Source of the DNA: Homalodisca vitripennis
Taxonomy: Eukaryota > Arthropoda > Insecta > Hemiptera > Cicadellidae
DNA length: 64,000 bases
Direction: 5' to 3'
NCBI RefSeq assembly: GCF_021130785.1
Contig: NC_060211.1
Coordinates: 26,459,001 to 26,523,000, forward strand
Of this stretch, positions 46,116 to 57,859 are shown piece after piece (position 1 is the first letter of the stretch; each line of letters opens with the position of its first letter). The notes beneath the pieces were generated by a model. That model worked only from the letters and a program-made list of their open reading frames with translations, did not search any database and was not told the origin of the DNA. A program made the position numbers and the translations under genes.

Positions 46116-46565
46116 TGGCTGAGCGTTAGCGAAGCTTATTACTCGAGGGGTTGGAGAAATTACTTATTTCTTTAAACAAAGAAAGAAGAAAAAGTGGCCA
46201 ATCCCCTTTTAAGCCTTATTTTGTCCGTCCTCATGAGCCACTGGCCAGTGCGTGGATCTTATCAAACAGAATAAATGGGAGTTTAAATACAGTAAAAGGT
46301 CGATGGTACTGATAAAAATTGCATCGGTCACAGACAGGATTCGAACCTGCGCTATATCTAACTCAAACCCAAAGGCAAACGTCTTAGACCGCTCGGCCAT
46401 CGGCTATCGTTTAACATCTGTCTGTTTTTTTCCATACGATGTCTCGAGAACAAACTGCCTTATATACTTGGAAATTTCCTTAAATCTTTATTTCTATAAA
46501 GGTCATATTCGGTGATGGTGCATCACCATGTCCATCCAAGGGATTTGGCTGAACATCGTCAATCC
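46116..46565 (+). repeat. GCGTTAGCGAAGC repeat family, copy 3, interrupted
   Basis: Landmarks ggctgagcgttagcgaagct, ttactcgaggggt, catctgtctgttt, atgtctcgagaacaaac, catttctataa-type words and gggatttggctgaac are in family order. The copy is split between the gaaattactt and catctgtctg words by a tRNA-derived SINE. Confidence 0.75.
46165..46413 (-). mobile_element. tRNA-derived SINE
   Basis: On the minus strand a tRNA-like head (about 46408-46322) has an A box TGGCCGAGCGG and a perfect B box GGTTCGAATCC, with the long variable region of a Leu/Ser-type tRNA. The anticodon stem does not fold, so this is a SINE head and not a functional tRNA. An unrelated body of about 150 bp follows. It sits inside another repeat, so it is the younger insertion. 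Possible short duplications (tttaaac / tttaac) flank it. Confidence 0.75.
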
Positions 46566-46914
46566 TACTCTCTCAGTAGTCTGGCAAATTTCCTCTTTTG
46601 TCTGCTGGGTGTGTAAAAATCTCTGCACCAATTGTCTGTCTCTTCGTAAAACATCACAAGAATTAAATGAGTATATACTTCAAATTTTGAGTGTAACTCA
46701 GAGAAACCGGTGTTACGTATTCTTTTTTTGTGTTTTAAATTAGCTTTTAACAACACAATAACAACATGAAACATTAGTATTATGTCCTTATAGATAGTGG
46801 CAACAAAACTAGTGAAAGGTTAGACCTCATCCTTCATGTAAAATAATTGTTACTACACTATTTATAACCGTCTGTGTTTCCACAATATTTATAGAGTTTT
46901 ATATAAGTGGCGAG
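46566..46914. other. intron 2, no feature recognised
   Basis: Overlapping ORFs on both strands (46528-46774) have no support. Confidence 0.4.
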
Positions 46915-47345
46915 ATAAACAATAAATTACTGTCTCCCAATTAAGTTCCCCGTCACGCTTGGAGGCTCGTAACCGGCGCTCGGCTAATCCTTAACGAGAA
47001 ATTTAATTGAATGATAACTCGTGTATCTCGACTGTCGATCGTTCCGTCGCGGAAATAATTGGTGGCGCTCCGTCCCCGTTGTGATCACGATGACGATGAC
47101 GATGACGGTTGCCGGGCGGGTAGACGTGTCTGGGCCGTCTCAGAGCTCACGTCTCCCCGGTCGTGACGGTGCGACGCTGCGGCAGACGCGGTTTCCGCCC
47201 GGTACCGCCACGCCGCACTCCTGCGACACGTCTCCATTGTCTTCATCTGTGCCAAGGCTCTCTAATTACTTGTATAACTCCTCCCGTGCGTTTATACGGT
47301 CGCCATGGCAACAACCCCAGAAATGTCCTGGCTCCCATTACCACA
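46915..47345. promoter_or_regulatory. CpG-rich island, possible intronic regulatory element
   Basis: A GC- and CpG-rich block within AT-rich intron 2, with a run of gatgac repeats (about 47089-47106) and AT-rich motifs at its left edge (taattgaatgataa, near 47003). ORFs open on the + strand (121 and 99 codons) overlap in different frames and look like a GC effect. The contrast with the surroundings suggests a constrained element, possibly an enhancer. Function is inferred only. Confidence 0.3.
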
Positions 47346-48420
47346 TCGTTGTTCCTTCATATTCCGCACTTAAAGCTATTATGTGAAAGTGTTAAAATGT
47401 TTGAGCATTCGTACTTCATCATTGTACTCGACCATTTGTGTGAAACACCGGAGTGGAAATAACTGGTGCGCTCTGAAGAAAGCAAGGGTGCCAGGCCATT
47501 AAAGGATCTTCTCAGTCTTGACATCCCACAAAATGTCAAATCCTTATAGCTTATCGTATGTTATTTTGATGAAACATTCATTTTAACATTTTAATAGTGG
47601 TTTCACGTTTGAAATCTCCTAACAAGGAGCGTTCAAACATGTAAGTACTCGTCCTTTGTAATTTTTCATGCTCTTGTTGAAGATTATAAACACCAGAATA
47701 AATTTGTATTATTTTACCTGACGAAGTTATTTATTTATCATTTAACATGGGGACCAACGGCTTAAGGTGACTTCCGAACCACCTGGCTGGGCAGGCGGGC
47801 TGCTTGCAAGTACAGGATCGCTTAGCGGTCACCTATCCAAGCAGCAGCCACGCTCGACGTTGCTTGTTTCGGTTATTTAAATAGTGATCTGGTTTCCTGG
47901 TAAATAGTAGGCGAGGAGGAAAAGTAGACGTCCCAGACGTTTCCAGGATCTTGTAGATCTCTATAACCAATATACTGTCTTCAGATCGTATATGTGCGAT
48001 AGTGTTTTTGGACAAATTCATAATCTTATATCATATGTGATATATTAGTTAGCTGGAGCATTAATTTTAATAGGGCTATGAGTTTTGATATCTCTTGAAG
48101 AAGACATGAGAAACTCGAAACTTACATTATAAGGTCTTTAGGTTTCTTTATATATAATTTATTTATATATTATTTAATAAAACCGTCTTTATTCGGTGCT
48201 AAATAAAACAAATGTGTTTTCTTCTGGTCATCCCAATATTGGGAGAAGAGAGGTTGGGCAATGACATAGGGAAGAACCAACAAATAGATAGTTTGATTCT
48301 TAGTTTTGATGGATGGTGCTACCTCAGGGTGTATGGCTGTAATCTGGTTAATAATGGAGGCTCGCCTCTTAGTTTCTATACATCCTACTAAGAGCTACTT
48401 ACATAAGTGCTGAAGTTAAG
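47346..48420. other. intron 2, no gene; weak motif
   Basis: A degenerate ttgaagaagacatgagaaac + tcgaaactta at 48094-48123 resembles the GAAAC motif of the 44036 repeat. The rest is unassigned. Confidence 0.4.
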
Positions 48421-48422
48421 TA

Positions 48423-48984
48423 CAACTCGTTTATATCAGAATCCCGATATATCGAAACTCAAGGGGTAATGCAAAACTTCGATATATCGAGAATTTCGGT
48501 ATATTGAGGTTCGATACATTAAGGCTGTTTGGACAAGACTTTGGTTATTCATTATATTAAAGTTAAATCGGCAGATTTCGATTTAAATATGTCCACAGCA
48601 ACTAAAAGAATAATGTAGCCTGTTTATGAATACTTTATTGGGAAATGTGTGGTTAGAAATTATACATCAATTAGTGTTCATAACTTTAGATTTATCAATT
48701 TTAACGAGACGTGTAGTATTACAGTATAAACGGGAACATGGTATAATGATTAAGAAAGTTTTATAAATGCAATAATATGTGTGCCATTGCACTTTTACAC
48801 GAAATAATGTCACAGTTTAAAATCCGATTTAGCGAGGAATTTGTTATATTGAGGTAATTTACGTTAAACCTTTCATATAGGTAAAATTAGCACTGAATTA
48901 AACGGCACATTTACGGGGAATAACAAAACATCGATTTATCAAAGAATTCTAGATATTGAGGTTCGATACATCAAGGTTCTCCTG
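48423..48984. mobile_element. pogo-like non-autonomous element
   Basis: Flanked by TA at 48421-48422 and 48985-48986. The right end, read inward, is CAGGAGAACCTTGATGTATC + GAACCTCAATATCTAGAATT. The left end has the related cgatatatcgaaactcaagg. Ends with repeated TATCGAA and CCTC words are typical of pogo/Tigger-type Tc1-mariner relatives. Internal copies of cttcgatatatcgag recur. No transposase ORF was found. Confidence 0.6.
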
Positions 48985-49589
48985 TATAATCATCACTTTG
49001 GAACATTTTCTGTCCTTTCTAGATTAGAATATTTGTGCAGACGAAGATTAGAATTTGGCCCTCCCATATTAATAAGACGTGTTGAAACACGTTTTCTGGA
49101 AATGTAATGTATATGTTGATAAACCTTTCTAGCAGATTCATTAGGTTCTTTCTCTCCCAAGTAGGCTGCCAAACTGTACGTATGTAGCTCACTCACAGCT
49201 CTCCGTGTAGAAGCTCAGCCTAACAAGACAGGGGTAACCTAGAATCTAGGCGGCACGTCTCGTATGGCAGTGTGTGATGTACACGTTTGATATCCGATAA
49301 CCATCAATCTGGAGTTCGCCTTGAGTAAATCTCAGGTAACACGATATCACCACGACCCCGCAGACAGGTAGCCCCGATTGTTCTGCAAAGGCAAGCATAG
49401 CTCTGGTATTTCATTCATCTCCGTTTGGGACCTTTTCACTAATGCACTTCCTCTCTTTTCAATCCTAGATTATGAGAAGGTATGATTATTAGCGGTTAAA
49501 TAATTTCAAGTACCACAGTTGTATGAAACGTATATTTTCAAACAAATTTTAGTAGTATTTTGTAACTAGCAGGTACCTTAAATTCGCAG
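48985..49589. other. intron 2, no feature recognised
   Basis: GC is somewhat higher around 49200-49400, without recognisable coding sequence. Confidence 0.4.
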
Positions 49590-50490
49590 ATTGTACACCA
49601 CCTGTATTATCACTTCTTGTTCGATTTAGTTGTATTGCCGTCGTCAATGTTGAGATTGTCTTGTTGCCATCAAAAAATATTGTAAAAAGTGTATATTTAC
49701 GGTCATATTAATACACTACGGTCTTAGTATTATTTGTTCCAAATGTGATTTTGCCTTTCTCCCGATCCAGAAAATACATATATACACACCACTGAGAAGC
49801 CTATTTTTGTCAAAAAACAACTTAGATAGGTTTCATAACAGTCTTTAAGTGTATACTAAAAGTTGGACGATGATGTTTCATATATCTGCACTGCTGATGT
49901 TGATATCCATAGTTGATATTGTTTTGATTCTCGATAAAGAAAATATATATCACAGATATGAGAAGATACTTCTGTCAAAAGAGAACTAAGATGGATTTTA
50001 TACGAGTATTTACATTTATAGTAAAAATATTGAACATTTAGAGATGGAATAAGTTCAAAGAACAAGCAAGTCTAGCGAAATTTCATTTAGCGTAGTTTTG
50101 TTTGCCGCTTAAAAGTGAGTCTTTGGAGTGAAATTTCCGACCATCTTATGTTTTAAGACAGTTTCTAAGGTAGACAAGTATTCAGTTTCCTCACTTTAAA
50201 TGTAAACAAACTAAAATAATAAACAATTTTTACACAAAACAGTCGATTACATTTGACAGGCTCATTCAATTAATGTTACATAACTTAAGAGACCAAGATG
50301 GAATTTTTCGCTTATTAAAAAACCAGTGTGGCGAAGGCCGGAGGGATTTTCGAATTAAGAGTAGGATTTTCGAAATTCATCCCAGAAACCGTAAGGTTGT
50401 CCATGTAAAATTTGAGTACAATCGGTTGAGAAGTTTACGCGTGAAAATAAAACAAACTAAGGGAATTTTGCATTTTTAATATTATTAGGA
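49590..50490 (+). repeat. CGCGGCTTCGCACGC family, copy 2 (3' part)
   Basis: Contains cgatccagaaaatacatata and gagaagcctatttttgtcaa blocks as at 44850-45250. It ends with gagtacaatcggttgagaag + tttacgcgtgaaaataaaac and ttttaatattattaggatga, the closing pattern of a common insect dispersed repeat. The 5' opening is absent. Confidence 0.6.
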
Positions 50491-51028
50491 TGATCTTCCA
50501 AATATTTGGGATTACATATCGGTCCTTTGGTAAAAGATTAAAAACTTATTAAACAAAGTAACTATTAACAGATCATGGCGGTTTTAGTTTTAAATTATTT
50601 ACAATAATCAACAAATTAAGAAGTTTATGCTGAACTGAAATAAATTTGTATTTTAAACAATTAAATTCTGTTTGAAGTTAAAGAAAAATTCTGTAAATAA
50701 TCTTAGTTCCACCATATAAGTTATAACGCTGAATAAAATTCAATGGTTGTAAAAGCTTGATAATAATTAATGCTATTTCGAAGTTATTACATTCTACAAA
50801 TTACAGAAACAGCTGAAGCCATGCATAACTAATTGTGAATTACACGTTACGACACAAAATTATTTCAGTTTAAGATAACATTATCATTTTGTGATTAAAA
50901 TAAATTGCGGTCTGAGAAAATGCTGTTTGGAAAGGTTAGGAACTGGTTTCAAGTGACCTGCAGCCACAGGCGTAGTCCGTGGTGAAATGGAATAAGTTAG
51001 GAGGATGATTGGAGTTACATATCAGAAA
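50491..51028. other. intron 2, no feature recognised
   Basis: AT-rich intronic DNA, nothing assigned. Confidence 0.45.
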
Positions 51029-52150
51029 TGTTGTTCCTTGCAGGGCGGTACCAAATCAGAACCGTGGTTTTTGCCTGACCGTTGAACTGGTTCTGCTACC
51101 CAACGGCTCAGAGAGCTACGCTGTTGTACAGGAAAAGGCTTGGAAGTTATTCCTTACAGAACGGTACAAACAGAACCGCGGGTTTGACCTGATCGATGAC
51201 ATGGTTCTGCTACCCAACGGTTCAGAGAGCTACGCTGTTGTACAGGAAAAGGCTTGGAAGTTATTCCTTACAGAACGGTACAAACAGAACCTCGGGTTTG
51301 ACCTGATCGATGACATGGTTCTGCTACCCAACGGTTCAGAGAGCTACGCTGTTGTACAGGAAAAGGCTTGGAAGTTATTCCTTACAGAACGGTACAAATA
51401 GAACCGTGGGTTTTGCCTGACCGTTGAACTGGTTCTGCTACCCAACGGCTCAAAGCATTATGCTGCTGTACAGGAAAAGGTTTTGGAAGTTATTTCTTGC
51501 AGAACGGTACAACACAGAACGTGGTTGTTATCTGGTAGTTGAAATGGTTCTGGTACCCAACAGCCCAAGAGCTACTTTACAGTAAACGTATCGTAAGTTA
51601 TTCCTATCAGAACGGTACCAAACATGAACCGTGGTTGTTACCAGATCGTTGAACTTGTTCCGCTACTCAGCGGCTCGTAGAGTTACGCTTTTGTACAGGA
51701 AAAAGTTCAGAAGTTATTCCTTATAGAACGGTACCAAACAGAACCGCGGTTTTGACCTGATAGTTGAAAATTTCCGGGGTTGTTACCAGATCGTTGAACT
51801 TGTTCCGCTACCCAGTGGCTCGTAGAGTTACGCTTCTGTACAGGAAGAGGTTCAGAAGTTATTCCTTATTGAACGGTACCAAACAGAACGGTAGTTGTTG
51901 ATCGTGGAACTAGTTCTGCTACCCAACGGCCCAAGAGCTACTTTACAGTAAACGGATCGCAAGTTATTTTTATCAGAACGGTACCAAATATGAACTGTGG
52001 TTGGTACCAGATCGTTGAACTATTTCTCCTTCCTAGCGGCCCATAGGATACTGCATATTGAACCGATAGCAAGTTGTTCTTTACAGAACGATTACAAATC
52101 ATAACCTCTGTTGTTACCTAATTGTTGAACTGGTTCCGGTAACCGACGTT
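51029..52150. repeat. about 114-bp tandem repeat, 10 units
   Basis: attccttacagaacggtac + aaacagaacc, gttgaactggttctgctacc + caacggctcagagagctacg repeat from 51029. The first intervals are exactly 114 bp (51149, 51263, 51377), and later ones vary from 105 to 145. Because 114 is divisible by three, the first units form an uninterrupted + ORF (51009-51401) of 38-residue repeats, with LIDDMVLLPNGSESYAVVQE. Later units are out of frame and carry stops, so it reads as a satellite, not a gene. Confidence 0.93.
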
Positions 52151-53097
52151 ATGCTTTCTTGATTTAAATTTAAAGTAACTCTGAATTTTTATAGGTTATA
52201 TCGTGCATACCATAGTACAGTATGAGGATCGCATGGTGTATGATAGCAAGTGAAAAGTTCATAATCGTTGATGGTTTTTTTACCAAAACTGCATATAATA
52301 CGGTAAGTAAATAAATGGTTGAATGGATTCTGCTTAATACATCTATGAAGTTATATGTTCGCAAGTTGTTTTCTTCTAAGTGGATACAAGTAAACAGCTC
52401 AGTGTAACAGCCTAGTAATATGAATATAATTTGTGATAGTAATATAAATATAATGCCTCTGCTGATGATCTTGTGGCGTGACGTATGTTCTGGAGCACAT
52501 GATAGAAAGCGGAGATAATAAGTGACTTTAATTTACTTTACAGATGCCACACGAAATATTTTTTTTCATCAGGTTTTAGTAGACGTTTTTATTTTTCAAT
52601 AATTAAATAATTTCTTGATCCTAAAATAATTAATAAATTTCTTTCATAACCACTCGTCTTATCCAAATTGTAAAAATAGATAATGGTCGGTGCAAACAAA
52701 ATGTTAGTTTTACAAAGGGGTAAGCTCAATAATGGTACTTTATTGTCTTCTTAAGGCTAGCTTGTTGAATTCTATCGAATTTCTAATTCGATACTATAGC
52801 AGGTCTCACGAAAATAGTCCGGTGACATTACAGGCGATGTTACCAATCCCTGCTGCGCATCAGCTGGCTTTTTTGTCCATATACTGTCTGCTTGATGTTC
52901 ATGTATGAATGAAATCAAATGATTGTATATTAGTTTGCGGTAAAAAGGATGTTTTGTTTATTAGAAAAATGCGGAAACGGATCAGTTAGGGTAAAATGTA
53001 ACAAGTGTTGTAGCGGGCTGTAGAGGTCCAAACGCACGGCCATAATTGGACTAATACATAATTGGATCGAACGTAAAAATGGAACAAATGGGCCGTT
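52151..53097. other. intron 2, no feature recognised
   Basis: AT-rich. Nothing assigned. Confidence 0.45.
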
Positions 53098-53821
53098 TTG
53101 TTGTCAAAGTCGTTCGATTTCTTGATCCGGACATTTTGCTCAGCAGGTTTTCTTTTCTACATTACAGAATGTGAAATGTTCCGAGATTTGTCATGCACCT
53201 TAAATTTTGGACGAACGGAACCTAACGACAGCGCGGCCGCCAGCACGGAACCTAACGACATCGCGGCCACCAGCACGGAACCTAACGACATCGCGGCCAC
53301 CAGCACGGAACCTAGCGACATCGCGGCCACCAGTACCGGAACCTAACGACATCGCGGCCACCAGCACGGAACCTAGCGACATCGCGGCCACCAGTACGGA
53401 ACCTAACGACATCGCGGCCACCAGCACGGAACCTAGCGACATCGCGGCCACTAGTACGGAACCTAACGACATCGCGGCCACCAGCACGGAACCTAACGAC
53501 ATCGCGGCCACCAGCACGGAACCTAACGACATCGCGGCCACCAGTACGGAACCTAACGACATCGCGGCCACCAGCACGGAACCTAACGACATCGCGGCCA
53601 CCAGCACGGAACCTAACGACATCGCGGCCACCAGCACGGAACCTAACGACATCGCGGCCACCAGCACGGAACCTAACGACATCGCGGCCACCAGTACGGA
53701 ACCTAACGACATCGCGGCTACTAGAACGGAACCTAACGACATCGCGGCCACCAGCACGGAATATAACGACAGCAACGCCACCAGCACGGAATCTAACGAC
53801 AGCACGGTCACCAGCACGTAG
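53098..53821 (+). CDS. candidate repeat-protein ORF across the minisatellite, frameshifted
   Basis: An ATG at 53098 opens a hydrophobic N-terminus (MLSKSFDFLIRTFCSAGFLF) that passes into the EPNDIAATST repeats. One extra base at about 53336 breaks the frame, and the same peptide repeat resumes in another frame and ends at TAG 53819-53821. If the extra base were an error, the ORF would be about 240 residues with a signal-like start. Against it: the location deep in a Dok-7 intron, openness of the other strand, and no known homologue that I can name. A minisatellite read by chance is more likely. Confidence 0.15.
53217..53818. repeat. GC-rich 30-bp minisatellite, 20 units
   Basis: The unit GGAACCTAACGACATCGCGG + CCACCAGCAC is repeated 20 times with few variants (AAC/AGC, CAGC/CAGT). 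One extra C at about 53336 shifts the frame once. Edge units are the most diverged. On the + strand one frame gives a 10-residue repeat EPNDIAATST, from about 53098 to the shift and again from the shift to a TAG at 53819. The minus strand is also open (repeats SLGSVLVAAM and RDVVRFRAGG), as expected for a 30-bp unit without stops. Confidence 0.97.
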
Positions 53822-54110
53822 AAAGCGGGTAACGACAGTTAGCTCTGATCTCATTACCGACAGTCGTGACAAATCGCGAGCTTTTCCCGCGGAAGACCGC
53901 TGAGACGCGGGCGCGCGCGAGGGCGGGACCACAGGGGGAGCTGCGGTAATGAGGGAAGACAGTCCGGCAGTAGGAGACACAGATATCGTCTGTAACTGCG
54001 GCAAATCGTGAAGTCACATCGTGACTCCTGCCCGTGGTCCTGGTGCGGTCCGGCCTCAACTGTGAAAGCGAAATAGCCAGAGACAATACAATGTCATGTA
54101 GCCATTCCCG
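53822..54110. other. GC-rich flank of the minisatellite
   Basis: CpG-rich (gacgcgggcgcgcgcgagg) without recognisable coding sequence. It may be a regulatory island or simply the sequence in which the minisatellite arose. Confidence 0.35.
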
Positions 54111-55189
54111 CAGCCTTCCTCAATCAGGAGATAATGGCAGGAAGTGATTTTTCGTGCACTAACAGTTACTTGGGAAAGCGCTCATTCATTTATACATTTA
54201 CTCTCATATTCCAATAAAATAAGACCTGTGTTTGTGCTTAGGACATTCGTCGCCCATAATCGCAATGCAGAACAAATATGTTTTTATTTCTTTTTTAAAT
54301 GGAAAACACTATTTATAATTTTAAACCTCTTCTGTTTCTTGATAATTTTAATATAAATCACATTATTCTCTAATTGAACTGTTCTTTAGTAGGCCTACCA
54401 TATCTTATTATGTAATAGCAGTTACGCGTCTTCGCTCTTAATTTGATTTTGAAAAACAGAAACACCATGACCATATTTTTTTAATAGCATTCCAAACAAC
54501 CCTGAGATATGTGATAGTCTTGAATTTTCCCTCAATATTTCCTTATATTTTATTGAATAGCTCCAACTATTCAGTAACAATTGAACTGTTTTGGGCCAGT
54601 GTGAAGAAATCGTAATTCTAATCGGAGACTAAAGTTGAAGTCCTTAGTATTTCAGTTAACACAGTTATGATGTAAAGAATGATAGCATTTTACTGCATTT
54701 GATTAAAATCCAAATAAAACAAACCAGAGAAAGAAGGCTCCTTTCTGTACGTAACATGACATTTGTAAAGTGAACATGACTTAGACATATGAATAACAAA
54801 AAAACTTAGTATCACCTATTTAAATCCGTGTAGATTTCGATACTTATTACCCTTGGCTTTGACAGGTGATTAAAAACACATTTTCTATCCGCTGATTAAG
54901 CAGAAAAGGGGGGGTTTTCAAGACCAGTGGGGGGGTAGTCCAGAGGGATTTTCTAAATTTGTATAAGCCTATACGTTAATCAGAGATTTAAATAACATCT
55001 GTTTAATTACTAGGAAATGATGGGCTATTTAGTTTCCATGTGTAATACGAAACTCTCCATGAAATAGTTTCTTCTTAACAGATATTTACAAATGAGGTAC
55101 TCATGAAAGGAAAAGTTATTTAAAAACTGTTGTGTATCTTGTAAATATTTTTATAAAAACAGTGGTTTACTAGATATTTCATAAAACAA
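54111..55189. other. intron 2, no feature recognised
   Basis: AT-rich with two G-runs (54908-54915, 54930-54936). Nothing assigned. Confidence 0.45.
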
Positions 55190-55450
55190 AAATTAAATGG
55201 CCGCCATTATGAAAATATTAAAATTTAAAAACATGTTTTTTCTTATATAATACCTTCTGACATGGTTCCGTTTACCAAGTTTTGTAACAATCGTAAAAAT
55301 AAAAAAATTGTTTTAATAAAAAAAACAAAATGGCGTATAGGTGCTAAATGATGTAGAAATTGTAAAAACGTTATTCTTAATTTTTAGCTTAGAATCGCAA
55401 AAATTGAATCTGAAAAACATAGCCAGCCCAATCTTTTTGTTAGACCCTGT
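55190..55450 (-). repeat. ACAGGGTGT-type repeat, diverged copy
   Basis: On the minus strand it begins ACAGGGTCTAACAAAAAG and contains ATGGCGGCC-like words, as in the copy at 5568. Diverged, so assignment is tentative. Confidence 0.4.
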
Positions 55451-55565
55451 ATGTGGGCGAAGCACGCTGTAACTTACTTTAAAAGGATGAATAAATAAAT
55501 AAAGTTTTGCATTAAGAATCCATTCTGCGAGTTGAATCACTGTTCTCTTATAATATAAATAAGTA

Positions 55566-56030
55566 CAGTTGGAGGACTTTAGCTGTGCTCGTAAGGCCCT
55601 AATACTACCCGTTCACCAAATAAACGCTATCTGTGTGGCGGGTTGCGTTTACGTGCTAGCCGCTGAGATGAAGGCGCAACAATCGCTTAAACTCACGATT
55701 TCGATTTGCAGATTAATATTGACAAATAAGTTATTTTCAAAAACACGTTAAACAACACTATAACAACTAAAAACAAGGATAAGTCCTATTATTGCTATTA
55801 TTCGGTATTATCTTATTATTTAATTCCACCACAATCAGCACTGTCACAAAACAGACTGATTTTTAGCGAGTGTGGTGAGTTATTTGGGCCAATACGATTC
55901 CCGAAAGGAGGGGTTTACCCATGAGTCACAGAAAATGTTTTCGGGACGCAGCGCATAATGCTACCCCGCCACCCCTCCCGCCTATCACCACACACTCAAG
56001 GTCACGCGCACAGCTAAAGTCCTCGAACTG
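55566..56030. mobile_element. Tc1/mariner-type MITE, 465 bp
   Basis: The ends are inverted over about 26 bp and open CAGTTGGAGGACTTTAGCTG and (inverted) CAGTTCGAGGACTTTAGCTG. Both sides carry the TA target duplication (55564-55565, 56031-56032). The interior has no transposase. High similarity of the ends suggests moderate age. Confidence 0.88.
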
Positions 56031-56035
56031 TATTA

Positions 56036-57177
56036 CGAAGCCAATTATTGGATTTCTCTTGCAAAACGACGATTTGGTTAAAGCATGATATTATTTAGAT
56101 CCTCTTTTCTAAGCTAGGTTGCATTTGGAATATGGCATAGAACCAAGGGAAACGAAAACACTAAACCAGCTTTTGTGGGTTGGATCCCTAATGAATGACC
56201 CCATCCAATTATGAATGAACCCTGAATTATTATAACTAACAATCATTTACCAGCATTATCGAAGTTTATATAATGCAATAACACCATAATGAACTAGTGA
56301 TAGCATGAAGTGTCCGTTTTCCTCAACTAATGAGATATAATAATAATTATTATAAGTGCAGCACTACATCACAACCGTATCTGCATTATTTGAAGGTCAT
56401 GTCCTGTTTTGAAAAATTAATATACAGAGGAGTGGTGTCAATAATAAATAACAAGTTCAGTCTGGAAGGAGATGGACGACTTAGGCTATATGGAGAAACC
56501 CTTACTTTAGTTCGATTGAAGTGATACTAACCTTAAAAATTAAAAGCCAAACATGAACATTCATAGGTTCTTCATTATTTTTTAAGTGGAATAGGATCTG
56601 TCAGAAGGTTATTCTTCACAAAAGCCTTGCCTATCAAATATCTAAGTTGCTATAGAAATCTCATTGTTAATTTAAAACAGCCTAGCTTTTCATTCTGAAA
56701 CTTTGTATCCAGTTATGAATACAGAAAGTTTAGTTCATAAATGTAAGAAAGAATGTTATTTTGATTATTTGCAGCACCTATTTTTTCAAATAATTAACAT
56801 TTTCAATGCTTTCAACGCCGTACTTTTTTATCGATATAACATATATCAGTAACTTATTCCCATATTGACATATTTGAATATTTTAATTATGTGTAGCTAA
56901 AACATTCTCTGATTCTGCTCCTAAGCTCTTTAAGGCAATGCATGAATGTAAATTGAAAGAGATAGTGATGAAACACGTTTTTTACTAAGAGATCAATGTT
57001 AAAGAAAAAAAAGCAGTAGAAGAGTCTATCTTGTTAGGGTAAGCATTGTAATAACTAGGCAATTACAAAATGTTGTATTTATGTGCGTGTGAGTATTGTT
57101 TCTAAATTTCCCAAAATTTTGACATTTAATTGCATACTGCTTACGAAGAGTGTTCTATTTCATCAAATAGACTAGTA
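56036..57177. other. intron 2, no feature recognised
   Basis: AT-rich intronic DNA, nothing assigned. Confidence 0.45.
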
Positions 57178-57640
57178 TTTCAAGATTCAAGATCTTTATT
57201 CGTTAATTTCCAAATACATATATACATTACACGTCACATACTAAGAACTAAATCTAACCTAACAAACCTTTTACACAGTAATATCATTTATCAAGAAAGT
57301 GTGTTTTTCGTTTTAATAAACGTAAATTGTGCTCATTTTTAATATCCAATGGTAATTTGTTGTATGCTTTTGCACCTAAGTGGTATGGACCCCTCTCAAA
57401 TGCGCTGGTACTATGTGCAGCCACAGATATCAGCTCTCTTGATCTGGTCGGATACTGATGGTAGTATCCATTGCTTACAAAAAGCTTTGGTTTACCCTTA
57501 ACAAAAGAGCATAGCTCATACCCCATCAGACCCGCCAGAGTAAGGATTTGAAATTCACCGAAAAGAGGTTTACAAGTCTCGAACCTCCTACTCCTGGTAT
57601 GATTCGCAGACACCACTTTTGGAGGACAAACACGCTATTG
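57178..57640 (-). mobile_element. 5'-truncated LINE fragment
   Basis: Minus-strand fragment ending in AATAAAGATC and a CTTGAAT-type simple tail (57178-57200). It carries the last 110 codons of an ORF2. Same truncated form as the copy at 23309-23780 but clearly a different family. Confidence 0.82.
57284..57616 (-). pseudogene. LINE ORF2 C-terminal remnant
   Basis: An open frame of 110 codons reads FETCKPLFGEFQILTLAGLM, YELCSFVKGKPKLF, YHQYPTRSRELISVA and GPYHLGAKAYNKLPLDIKNE before the stop. The C..LF...ILTL..L..YEL..FVK, then TR, then G...YNKLP..IK order is the common tail of jockey/CR1-type polyproteins. The reverse transcriptase core is missing, so it is a dead 5'-truncated copy. The open frame suggests it is fairly young. 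Confidence 0.85.
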
Positions 57641-57859
57641 AAATTTGCTAAACTGGATGGACCCTTAGAACATCAACCTGTACCTCAAAATCGATTCAAC
57701 GTGAGGAAAATATACTATCCGTATAACATCTTGGCTGTAGTAAAGCTATAGTAAAAATCTATAGTAATTTGTTCCTTTTCGACAAATGATGGCTACAGAA
57801 GATATTTGTCGCGTAGTACGACCCATAACAGCTCCTGGAGTAGATACACAGAACATTAT

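Noticed and set aside
46322..46408. tRNA-Leu/Ser gene on the minus strand
   Set aside because: A and B boxes are good, but the anticodon stem does not pair and unrelated SINE body follows, so it is a SINE head.
53200..54004. Two minus-strand ORFs of 205 and 230 codons, the longest in the window
   Set aside because: They exist because a 30-bp stop-free unit is repeated; both have extreme ten-residue periodicity and no non-repeat domain.
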